Positions 42,092-53,800 of a DNA stretch of 64,000 nucleotides are shown here, piece after piece (the stretch's first letter is position 1; the number at the start of each line of letters is the position of its first letter). The stretch lies in the NCBI GenBank assembly GCA_943737045.1, contig CALSFV010000025.1:62001-126000 (forward strand), given 5' to 3'. The notes under the pieces are model-generated. The model worked only from the letters and a program-made list of their open reading frames with translations. It did no database searches and was not told where the DNA came from. Origin of the DNA: Parapristionchus giblindavisi. Lineage: Eukaryota; Nematoda; Chromadorea; Rhabditida; Diplogasteridae. A program made the translations under genes and the position numbers.

Positions 42092-42120
42092 TCAATCAAT
42101 AATTTCGAAAAAAATTATCG

Positions 42121-45100
42121 ATGAATTCGCCTATTTCGCGCTCACAAGCAACTGACGCTCCACAGCCCACACCGGAATCACAGCAGCCTATCGCCAGGAG
42201 GACTCGCTCACGGACAAGGTGAGTTCATCTTTCAAAACTGTTATTCCGCAGTAACTTATTTCAAACTTTTTCTGTTTAGTCGCGCACAGAGAATGAGAGA
42301 ACGGCGTGATAGTGAGTCACAATCTGATAGGGAGGCTAGACTGGCTGCATGTCGAGATAGAATGAGAAAAAGGAGAGCATCAATGACGGAAGAGGAAATG
42401 GAGGCAGCTAGACAGTCCAATAGAAACAGTGATAGAAGAAGAATTGAGGAAGCGACGGAGGAAGAGCGAATGGTCCAACGGAGAAAACACGCTGAGAGCC
42501 AATCTCGGGCAAGAAGTCGCGCCCGTGCAGCACCAGCACCACCAGCGACCGAGCCCAACTATCTCGGCAGGATGGACACCGTCTGCAGCAATTGTAACGC
42601 CCGCTTCTTTTCAGGTACACTCTTTTTCTTTTTAAATTCGTAACCAAGCGCAATCGATAATGCTATTTCGTCTCTATTCTATATCTGCCGTATCCTACAG
42701 GAGAAGTTCGTGGCAGAACTAATAACATCAATTTGTGCTGCAACTTCGGATTGTTGGAGATCGAGGATAAATTCGCCGATTTCCCTTCAGAGATTCGTTC
42801 CCTTCTCCTCGATGATTCTGCTGAGGCAAAGAACTTCCGGCAAAACATCAGGCAGTTCAATTCGGCTCTCTCAATGGCTTCCATGGGTGCCCAGCTGGAT
42901 GTGCCCACGGGACACGGCCCCTATTGTTTCCGTATTCACGGACAGGTGTACCATCTAGCCGGTCCCCTCCATCCAGAGCCTGGCCAGAGACCATCGTATG
43001 GCCAGATCTACATCCTGGATACGGCCCAGGCCGCCAGCGAGAGACTGGGCAATCCGGTCAATGCTAACTGTGACCCTCAGGTGATGACTGATCTAAGCGG
43101 TCTCATTTCAAGGGTCAACCCGTATGCTCGGGCATTCAAAATGATGGCCGAAGTTGAACGGCAAGAGGAGCAAGATGCGGCTCAGCAGAACAGGAGTGCC
43201 GCCCCTGTTCGTATGATCTTTGATCCCTCTTCATCTAAGGATCCCCGTAGATATAATGTGCCTACTTCCAATGAAGTGGCTGTTGTCTATGTTGGTGAAG
43301 ACGAGGACATTCCGGCTACTCGATCATTAGCCGTCCATCCTCGAGGAGGGGGATTGAGGGCGATTCGTGATATTGATAAGACCTGCGATCCCCTCACCTA
43401 CCCCGTGTTCTTCCCCACGGGAAAAGATGGGTGGCATCCTGAGCTGGAGAAGAAGGCGTCGGGAAGGAAAAGAACTCGGGTCACACAGAAGGAGTACTAC
43501 TCATACCTTCTCATGATCCGAGATGGCGTCTTCAATCCACTCCATCTCGGACGGGCCCTCTTCCAGCAGTTTGCCGTAGATTCGTGGGTGAAGGTGAGTT
43601 TTCAGAACACTTTTAGACCACTTTTTTCACTAATTTTTTAACAGGTGGAACAGAATCGACTGAACTACCACCGAACCCATCAAGCAGAACTCCGCACCGA
43701 TTCCTACAAGGCAGTTCAGGTAAGTTCATTATGATTTCATACCAATTTTCTCAATTTGAGCGATTCAGGACTACCTGGCAGGCGATACTGATGGTTTGCC
43801 CGGCAAGAGAATCATTCTCCCCGCCACCTATCCGGGTAGTCCACGAGCCATGACACAAGGATTTCAAGACGCAATGGCGATCGTCGCCAAGTATGGCAAA
43901 CCTGATTTCTTCTTTACTTTCACCTGTAATCCTGCGTGGAGGGAGATTAAGGAGAATCTGCTGCCCGGTCAAACAGCCTCGGATCGTCCCGATCTCATTG
44001 CCAGGGTCTTCATGTTGAAGGTGAGATTAACTACTCCAGCTATTTTCGATTCAAGTTCTCACTGTTGTGTTTCAGGTATACGATGTCTTCGAAGATCTCC
44101 TCAAGAGGCAAATTCTCGGCCGTGTCGCTGCCTACATCTCCGTGATCGAATGGCAGAAGAGAGGTCTCCCTCACTTCCATCTTCTTCTCACTGTGACCGA
44201 GGACACCAAGCCTCGCTCTCCGGATGACGTCGACAGGTTAGTCCGAGCGGAGATCCCTGATCCGGAGACGGAACCCGAGCTCTACCATATTGTAACCACC
44301 AATATGGTGCATAGACCATGCGGTGCAGCCAATCCAGACGCACCGTGCATGGTCGATGGACAGTGCTCTAAACACTTCCCTAAAGAGTTCCGGGAAACAA
44401 CGAACATCGATGTCGACAGTTATCCCGAATATCGTAGGAGAAGAGACGGTCGGACTGTCGATTATGGTGGTGTGAAGCTCGATAACACTCACATTATTCC
44501 ATACAATGAATACTTTCTCCTTCGATACAATGCGCACATTAATGTCGAAATTTGTGCCATGATCGAGGCAGTGAAGTACCTCTTCAAGTACGTGTACAAA
44601 GGACATGACCGGGCATCCCTTCGCATTTTCCGTACTGGAGAAGCAGGAGGAGATGGTCACGCAGTCGATGAGATTCGTGCCCATCTCGATGCCCGCTATG
44701 TGTGTGCTCCGGAGGCGATCCACCATCTTTTCGGCTACCCAATGGAGAAAAAGTCGGATACGGTATACCGACTGGCAGTCCATCTGCCCGACTTCCACTC
44801 AGTTACTTTCGAATCTCACGATACTCCCGAGGAGATTCAGGCAAAGGCATCAAAGGACACCACTCTTACTGCATGGTTCAAACTAAACCAGAAGTGCAAG
44901 GAAATTACTGATAGAGGAATGGTACCGGAAGTAGATTCCCGTGAGTATTACTACATTGACATCCCCTGCCACTTCACATTTGACAAGAATCTGGGATGTT
45001 GGAATGTGAGGAAGAAGGATACGAGACAGATTGGACGGATGTACACTGTCTCTCCCCAGGAGACGGAGCGATATGTACTCCGTATTCTTCTTCTCAACAT

Positions 45101-47055
45101 CAAAGGAGCGACCTCCTTCGAGGATATGCGCACGGCTCCTGACGACAACGGACACCGGGTGGTCTACCCCTCATTCGCCGAGGCAGCCAAAGCACGTGGA
45201 CTTCTGAAGGACGACAGCGAATATCTTCAGTCCCTCAAAGAATGGGCTGCATATTCGGTGCCCGCTGCTCTTCGATCCGCATTCGTTGCCATTCTTCTCT
45301 TCAATGAGGTACACAATCCTCCAGCACTTTGGGAAGCTGTCAATAGAGACCTGAGCGAGGATTTCCGTCATCGAGGAGCTACTGACGAAGACGCCATTGC
45401 ATATACCTACTACGATATTGCCGATCGGCTCCACAGGTAATTTATTAACACTGATTCTCAGTGCAATTGCGTTCAAAAATCGCAATTTTCAGAGTCGGAA
45501 AGAACTTCAGTGATTACGTAGCCGAGCCAGCCAATCACCCTGCTCCCCTTCATCTCGACTACCTCGATCCGGCCGAATGTGCACGAGAAGGAGAGAGATT
45601 GTACTCGACCCTCAATCCCGAACAGAAAACTGCTGCGAATACGATTCTGGAAGTACTCGACGACCCCACTCTTCCCCGTCTATTCCATCTCGATGGACCG
45701 GGAGGAAGTGGAAAGACGTACCTCTACTCCACTCTCCACAACATCTTCGTTGGAAAGGGATTGAAGGCGAGTATCTAGCATTCAATCTGTGGAAAATGTT
45801 TGCAAAATTTGTCATCTTTAGGTCGTCTGCACTGCATGGACAGGAATCGCAGCGAATCTCCTTCCCGGTGGCCGTACCTCAGCATCCCTCTTCAAACTCA
45901 ACGTGCAAGACCGTTGTGAGTCCTCCTTACATCGCAGACAGACAGTGGATGCGAAAGAACTCGCAGCAAATGATATCATCATCTGGGATGAGTCGTCGAT
46001 GATTCCTAAGGTTAGATTAGGCGTCCTCCTATGGAGCCCAGTTATTCCGTTCATTTTACTTTCAGGCGGCTCTCAATACTGCTGATGCTGTCCTTAGGGA
46101 CATCACAGAGATTGATCGTCCCTTCGGAGGAAAGATCGTCATCCTCGGAGGAGACTTCCGACAGATTCTCCCAGTTGTAGAGAAGGGATCGAGGGCGGAC
46201 CAGGTGGACGCCTGCATCAAACGAAGCCCACTCTGGACCCTCTTTCAACAATTGCACCTCTCCTCAAACATGAGAGTGACTACGGGGGACAATGAATGGA
46301 CCGATTTCCTTCTCAAGGTAGGCGATGGATCGGCCAATGACGATGAGAGTAAGGTCTCCCTCCCCGCGTCCACCATCTGTGAGAACAACATTGTCGAGAG
46401 GGTGTTCGGAGCAGTTGTCGATCCCTCCATCTCCGACCCCTGCGATAAGGTCATCCTTTCACCTCGAAACATGGATGTAGCCTTATTGAATGACGATGTT
46501 CATTCACGAATGGTTGGAGAGGAGAGAGTATACCTCTCGAGAGATGAAATCATCTCTGATGAACCCTCCGACTACACCAACTACCCCACTGAATTTCTCA
46601 ATCGATTGTCTCCGGCCTCCCTCCCTCCCCATAGTTTGAAATTAAAAGTAGGATCAGTTGTAATGTTACTTAGAAACCTGGACGTATCAGAAGGTCTTTG
46701 TAATGGAACACGTCTTATTGTTCAGAGTTTTGGTAGTCGTGCTATTGGTTGTCGTTTTGCATGCGGTACCCACAAGGGCCAGTTTGTCATTATTCCCCGA
46801 ATCGATTGTTATTATGAAAAGAATTTGACTTTCAAGGTTAGACGTACCCAACTCCCCATTCGTCTTTCTTATGCCCTTTCTATCAACAAATCTCAGGGCC
46901 AGTCTTTCTCAAAAGTTGGTCTTTGGTTTCCAACTGAGGTGTTCACCCACGGGCAGTTTTACGTGGCCATCTCCCGTGTTAGAGCTAAAGAAGGTCTCAT
47001 TGTACAGTCCACATCTGATAGATTCACTAATGTTGTATATGAAGAAGTACTCTGA
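42121..47055 (+). CDS. Helitron Rep-helicase (RepHel) transposase, 9 exons
   Basis: Rolling-circle transposase joining an HUH nuclease to a Pif1-type helicase. Exons: 42121-42218, 42280-42614, 42701-43593, 43645-43719, 43769-44020, 44076-45436, 45493-45766, 45822-46010, 46066-47055. All junctions are in phase and give about 1488 aa without a stop. The N-terminal Zn motif is CSNCNARFFSG...NLCC (about 136-157). The Rep motifs are FFTFTCNPAW (about 515-524), LPHFHLLL with the HxH pair (584/586), and YLFKYVYKG with the two Tyr four apart (about 719/723). The helicase has Walker A GPGGSGKT, Walker B IIIWDESSM, and C-terminal motifs SINKSQGQ and YVAISRV. Intron 7 (45767-45821) has a GC donor (AAG|GCGAGT) with a normal TTTAG acceptor. 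Length and motifs equal those of active families. Confidence 0.95.
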
Positions 47056-47151
47056 ATAAAATGCAAAAATAATAAAACTTTGTTGATTTTTATGCATGCT
47101 TCCATGAACAACACAAATTCCAACCTAACGCGCGGCCCGGGACGATGCAGA

Positions 47152-47187
47152 CGATAACGCGCGCCGAAGGCGCGCGGTAGCGGCTGG
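47152..47187 (+). terminator. Helitron 3' end: hairpin plus CTGG
   Basis: ACGCGCGCC-GAA-GGCGCGCGGT forms a GC hairpin of about 8 bp, followed 8 nt later by CTGG and host T. This is the standard subterminal hairpin and CTRR end recognised by the transposase. Confidence 0.88.
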
Positions 47188-47587
47188 TTGTAAATAAAGA
47201 GGATATTAATACAGCTTGATCGAAAATAAAACGAGCAAAAAAGTTTTGCCATGAAAGGAATCGAACCATAGTAAGCGAGCAAACGAAAAATTTATAGCAG
47301 AGCCTCTTCCCGACTGCGCCACTTGGTGATGTTTGAAGGGAGGCGTAGAGGGGATGAGGTATCTGTGCCGTTTCAGCTCCCGTGCAAATGCCGTTTCCAT
47401 ATTGATTTTCAACATCGATTTTCAGACCTTAGGAAGCCCAGACTTTAAAAATGAAAAGACCAAAAAGTCTTAGAATTTGATCCTCTTTCCAACCATGCAG
47501 TTTTTGTTAGATTTTGTCGCACGTGGCTAAGTACCCCTCCCTTATTAGTGGAGGAAATTTCTGAATCAAATAAATATAATAATGTTA
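47188..47587 (+). mobile_element. TIR element copy 2, right part (after Helitron)
   Basis: It continues exactly from 40554 and matches 18158-18558, including the right inverted arm ending CCCTCCCTTATTAG and the shared tail GAATCAAATAAATATAATAA. Confidence 0.9.
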
Positions 47588-48023
47588 AATATTTTCAATT
47601 TTGAATGGATTTTGTGTAAATGGGGTGGGTCTGTTGCCCAAAAAGAGTGATTCGTGTCTCTAGTGACAATACCGCCCACGTATGAATTTCATGATCGTAT
47701 TTTGGTCGGTGTCGGAATTCAGTTTTCCTTCATATGAACTACAAGCTAGTCAAGTGAAGCCTCTGTAAACATCGAGTCGTTTCTTATGTGTTTCATGCTA
47801 TTTTGTTGTTGTTTGACACTATAAATGTATACGAAATGGGGTTTCCAACTAAATTAATAAATTCATTGAGCAAATAAGGAAAATCAATGATTTTATATAT
47901 TTATCGACATGCTCAGCATGAAGCCACATTCTGAGTAGCCACATTCTGAGACAAAACGCGTGTGGGTACCTCAAAAATGTGTGAAATTCTCAAGAAAGTA
48001 TATTTTATAGTCCACTTTTGCAA

Positions 48024-50096
48024 GTGGGTGCCTATATATGCACGTCGATGAAATGGGCATGACTATATTCGAGCGGGAAATGCTCAATGTGAGTTCTAGC
48101 ATGATCTTTGATCTCTGATCTGAGGCACATCTAACACTGCGCAAGGAGGTCTCGCAAGGAACTCTGCTCAATCAATCGATTGACGAGCCAATCATAGCTC
48201 TTAAATCACTGGTAGATCAATCGAAAGAAATCCATGGTCAATCGATAACTCTCAGGATTGGGGCTGGCGTCTGCTCAGATGCTATAGTCTACGCATGCGC
48301 GGTTATAAATGACAGCTATAAGGTCCATTCCCCCGACCCGGAGCATTCGTGTTGCCGTCAATTTATTACTGCTCAAATAGAAATAAATATTATAGAATTA
48401 CAAAAGTTTCGCACATACCGCGCCAAATGCCGAATATAGTAAACTTCTCCACCGTTGAGAAAAACGCACTCCAAATTTTCGGAAGGTTTTTCCGAACATT
48501 TTTTCAATGCATATAATTTTATTTTTATTGAAGGTCCTGTGAAATGGGGAAACGCCATAAAATTCGATAAAATACTCAGGTAAATCGCTTTGAATCTAAT
48601 CGGGGCATTTTTTGAATCTAATCGGAACATGCGTCTTTTTGAATCTAATCAGAACATTTTTTGAATCTAATTAGAAAATTTTTGAATCTAATCAGAGCGT
48701 CCGTTTTTGCATCTAATCATAACACTTTTTGAATCTAATTAGAAAATTTTTAAATCTAATCAGAGATTTTTTTGAATCTAATCAGAACATTTGTCTTTTT
48801 GAATCTAATCAGAACGTTTTTTGAATCTAATCAGAGAGATTTTTGAATCTAATTTAGCCCTAGTTTCTTCTAAAATTGCTCTAATTAGATTCAAAACGAT
48901 TTGCCTGAGTAAGAGAAAAAGGTATGTCGCGCGAAGAAGTGGGCGGAGTCTGAGTATTGCGCGGCAAAGAGCGGAATTTGTATTGTTCGGACAGTTTTAA
49001 TTCTATAATAATTAATGCTGCTATTTTGCGAAGAACAAAACAACTAATCTTATTAATTTTGAATGTGTGGCTGTCGATGTTGATGCTACCTAACTTCATT
49101 GTATGATTTAGACGATTACTGTTGATTACAGTAGTTAAGGGAATACAATTTATTGATTTTCTGATCTTTAGATTATTGATTTTCTGTAGATTATGCTGCT
49201 AAGTTCCTGAAATTCGTTTTATTGATTTCTTGAGCCAGTATATTGATTTTTCCAATAGTTTTTGGCTCGAAAATCAATCAATCCTTTCCTAGTTTTCATA
49301 GTTTTCTAGTAGTTTTCCTGTTGGGATTGGGGTAGATATTGGTGATGGACACTATTTGGCCGAGCCTTTTCCTTCCGCTTATGGTATCGGTAAATTGGCT
49401 CTGTCACGAGACCCAACAGTAGTGGGCCACCAGGAAAACAACAAGAAAACTATGAAATTTAGGGAAGGATTGATTGATTTTCGTCCCAATAACTATTGGA
49501 TAAATCAATATACTGGCTCAAGAAATCAATAAAACGAATTTCAGGAACTTACAAGCAGCATAAATTAGCAGCATAAATTACAGAAAATCAATAAGCCAAT
49601 CAGACAATCAATAAATTGAATTTCCCCCTAACTACCGTAATCTACAGTAATCATCTAAATCACACAATGAAGTTAGGTAGCATCAACATCGTCAGCCAGA
49701 CAATCAATATTAATAAGATTAGTTGTTTTGTTCTTCGTAAAATAGCAGCATTAGTTATCTATTGCTATTTGAGCAGTAATAAATTGACGGCAACACGAAT
49801 GCTCCGGGTCGGGGGAATGGACCTTATAGCTGTCATTTATAACCGCGCATGCGTAGACTATAGCTTCTGAGCAGATGCCAGTCCCAATCCTGAGAGTTAT
49901 CGATTGACCATGGCTTTATTTCGATTGATCTACCGGTGATTTAAGCTACTATTGGCTCGTTAATCGATTGATTGAGCAGAGTTCCTTGCGCAGTGTTAGA
50001 TGTGCCTGAGATCAGAGATCAAAGATCATGCTAGAACTCACATTGAGCATTTCCCGCTCGAATATATTCATGCCCATTTCATCGACGTGCATATAC
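48024..50096. repeat. Fold-back element of about 2.1 kb
   Basis: TGCACGTCGATGAAATGGGC (48039) pairs with GCCCATTTCATCGACGTGCA (50071). The symmetry continues through AGCTATAAGGTCCATTCCCC (48313) and its complement at 49816, with sequence 49016-49320 diverging from symmetry in the middle. A GAATCTAATC minisatellite (48590-48870) has expanded in the left part. The same family, interrupted, is at 35720-39400. Confidence 0.8.
48590..48870. repeat. TTTTGAATCTAATCAGAAC minisatellite
   Basis: About a dozen imperfect units of 18-27 bp sharing GAATCTAATCAGA, inside the fold-back element. Confidence 0.8.
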
Positions 50097-50875
50097 AGTC
50101 CCGCACGTTCGCGCTCCCTAAACGCGGCCCCCCGCGGCCCGCTGCGTGCCGCATCATGCCGCATCGATGAATAAATTTTTTTAAGATTTCATTGGTTGTG
50201 ATCGCGAGGTTTCCTAAAAGTGTGCAATCACATGTAGAAGTTATTGAGCAAATAAAAAATGTATATTCGCCATGGGAAATAGTGAGAATTAATTTAATGT
50301 GAAAATTAATTCGAAAATTACTGAAAAATGGAGAAAAAAACCCGAAACGTGGTGCAACTGAACAAGGACGTAATGTACTGTAGATACAGTAACTGTAAGT
50401 CTCTTCCATCTCTGATCTTAGGTAATCCTTGATCTTTGGTCTCTGGTCTAAGTTGATCCTTGATCTTTCAGGAGCAGCACATTGATGAGTTCCACGCTGT
50501 TCATAGCCATCATATTTGGCCATTTTAGAGAAGAATAGGAAAAATTCAAACAAGAAACGTGTAATAGTTGATTATCTAGAGTAGTGATTGTGTTCCTTTA
50601 AACTCTTTATAGACGTATAATTTACTTTGAACTTTGATCTTTGACCTTTATCATCACGGTAGTTGTAGCTCAATATCTCTAGATATGTACACTATACAAA
50701 TTGTAAATTAGTTAATCTGTACATAATTTCTGAATAAAAGCAATACTTTTTATATTCATTTCATTTACCCATATACAAAGTAATAACGGAGTGCACGATC
50801 GAAAATCACATATTAGGACGAACATAAATCAATATTAAGCGAGATGCTACCGTAACCCAACAATCGTCGCAGGAG
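50097..50875. other. 3' flank of the isomerase gene; no clear gene
   Basis: A minus-strand frame here (MAKYDGYEQRGTHQ...) has no recognisable family and crosses GATCTTTGATC repeats, so it is not called. AT-rich sequence 50700-50870 follows the isomerase stop and should contain its 3' UTR. Confidence 0.4.
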
Positions 50876-53800
50876 TCAGTTCATTCGTGTAATAGCGTTC
50901 GTCTTCAGTGCCTGGAGTGCTTGCGTATCGTTGAGTCTTGCCCACCATTGAGATAGAACGCCGATCTGGCAGAAGTGCGTGAACCACGGAGAGAATTGGG
51001 TGGGCTCTGAAATGATCGATATATTGATTATCGATCGATTATCAAGGATTATTGACTTCATAGTACAAAACTGCTATACATTCCAAGAATCAAACCAAAG
51101 TATCAGTATGTGCAATAAAAATTAATCAATAATTTCTAAATCAATCGATATCTCGCTCACCCTTCTTCATCCATTCGTTCAACTCTTCCTCTCCAACAAA
51201 TCTCACCGATTCAACCTGCAAAACAGAATAGTATTGGTAATTCATCGACTACCGTAACTCAGGTGCAAGGACTACTGTTCGATTCAATCAATAACTCAAC
51301 TACAGTATACCTCATCGTCGTTGGGGGACGCCACTCGGCTCTCGTCGATCGATCGTAGCACCAGCGCATAGTCCAGCTCGTGCTCCACCCATTCAACGCC
51401 CTCTGGCGCAGCCTGCAAAGATCAAAGATCAATCGTACAGTATCAGAATAATGATCACGCTTAGCACTTTACTTTACCGGGTAGTATCAATCACTAGCCG
51501 AGACCAAAGATCAACCATACAATATCAGAGCAATGATCACGTGTGCTACGTTACCTGACATTATCAATCACTAGCCGAGACCAGAGGTCAATTGAAACAG
51601 CTAATGTTTCACTCATAAAGCCTTAGTAAACGTTTAAAAAGTAAGAAACAAATCCAAGACGAGAATAGAAGATATATCAATGCGCCCATCTCTACCGTAC
51701 CTTATACAGGAATCGTCCCATGCACATCAACTCCGTGTCGGTCACTCCGGCCAGATTCAGTTCGTGATCGAGCTTCCGCACGGCTGCCTTCATCACGCCT
51801 GCAATGTCAGTGATCGAATTTAAAGGGAGATTAAATGTCCCTCCATTTCTCAATCCATTTCGTTCAAGGATCGTTGAGTGTTTGGAAAAAATAAAAGTTG
51901 ATTTATATTATAGTTCCATCCAAAAGTATAAAAGCCAAAGTCTTTTAATTCAAAAGATTTCACGGCGCCGCAAATTACCAGCTGTGGCGTGAAAAGACAG
52001 TTAACACGCTCACAACAATTCATTTCCCTGGCATCATCTAGGGCACCTTCATAATCGTATCCTACCGTACCACAGTGTTAAATACCGTATACCATCACCC
52101 GGCCCGACTACCGTACCCTTTTCTCCGTCGGTCTCGTCTACGGTCATGCCCGTCAGCGGATGACTGCAGCAGGTGTTTGTCCACAAAGAGGGGAAGGTTA
52201 CCTGCAAATGACAAAAAATGATAATAATAATAATAAAAATAATAATAATAAATAATAATGACGAAAAAAATAAATATTGGAAAGAAACCGAAACAATCAA
52301 CTACAGTACTCATTTACAGGCAGTTTTAAATGAAGGGCAAACGATCAGACGAAAACTACGTTACAAACTACGAAGCATTGCCCCTCCAATCAATACATCT
52401 ACCGTATACCTTGCTGGCGGCTCGTTTCTGGAGAATGAGTTGCTTGCTGGGCGTAAAGGCGAACACGCTGAAGGCTCGGTGTAGTTGAACTGCAAACTTG
52501 AGCAATAAATCGATAATTGATTCAGGGAAACACAGTACAGTAACCCCGATCATATAACGTACAGAGCCATCGATGTTGAAAACTACAGTACTCTGTTGTA
52601 GCTACTGTAATTTGAAAAATACGGATAAACCGTAACCCGAAACTACAGTACCCTTTGTAGCTACCGTAATTTGAACAATGCGGATATACCGTAACCCAAA
52701 ACTACAGTACCCTGTTGTATCTACCGTAATTTGCAAATGCAAATTGTTATGTCCTTAGGCACAACTCGTATAGTAGAATAGAGACTTTATTAAGAGAGAG
52801 AACAGTACCACCGGTACAAAGGGTTGAACTAGAATAGAATGAAGGAATGACCAATATAGACAGCACGTCAACTACGATGACGTGTCATTAGCATAGAATA
52901 GGGTAATGTGGTCAAATGCAAATGTGTATGCTAATGTGCAGTTTGGGTTATAACAATAGACTTTTGGAGCATACATAGCACCTCCGCCCCAAGATATGAA
53001 CTAGGGCATATCTGACAACAATAATATGAACATAATCATATAGTACAGTATCAATAATGTGATAGGATGAACGATCAATAATAGAGAAACCATTGGAGGA
53101 ACGAATCAATGGTAGGTTTGACCTCTAGTGGATGAAATGTTTAAGCGAGATGGTGGTTGTCTATTACGGGCTGGCCTGGTAGGACCGGGTCTAACTACGG
53201 TGGGCTTAGGATTTGTCTTCGTGTTGTTGTTCTCCACATTGTTCGTGGGCACGACGACGGCATCGGCATCAGCATCAGTATCGACGGCATCAGCGGCAGA
53301 CGGCGTGACGTTGCACTTGGCGGGCTCGACCTGGACGTTGCTATCGACCACGTTGTCGGCGGGAACGTTGAAACTCTCCAACAAGACACTCAGAGGATCA
53401 CAATCCTCAATCCATCTCCTCCTCAATTGATTCGCATGAGCAGTCACATGACTACCATCCAATCTCTGGATCTCGTAGATCACATTTCCTTTCCTTCTGA
53501 GCACTACGGCTTCAGTCCATTTCTCGTGATTCGGTCCATCTCGATCACGATAATACACGGTGTCTCCTTCAGCGAACGCTCTTGTCACCTTCTCATTCAC
53601 TGCTCTATCCTCTCCCTCCCTGGGCGACATGAGAGTGAGGCGACATCTCATTTTCCTTCCGAGGAAGATCTCCGCTGGAGTACACGTCTTCAGTTGATTG
53701 TTTGGAGTGCATCTGTACATCATCAAGAACTTCTGCACGTTCTCATCCTCCGGGCCTTCTCCTCTCATCTTCAACAGTGACCGTTTGAACGTATCCACGA

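Larger units (their letters stand above)
40555..47187 (+). mobile_element. Complete autonomous Helitron, 6633 bp
   Basis: It begins TCAATACACTATATA and ends CTGG. Just before the end (47152-47176) is a strong hairpin (GCGCGCC-GAA-GGCGCGC), the usual rolling-circle terminator. Host sequence before and after (GTTGTTAAA and TTGTAAATAAAG) joins to the uninterrupted sequence near 18147-18170, so insertion was between A and T with no target duplication, as Helitrons do. It contains a heat-shock-element array (41091-41770), two promoter-like cassettes, a TATC microsatellite (40792-40857) and the Rep-helicase gene. Confidence 0.96.

Noticed and set aside
50068..50553. 161-aa minus-strand open frame
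   Set aside because: It crosses GATCTTTGATC repeats and the end of a fold-back element; no family resemblance.
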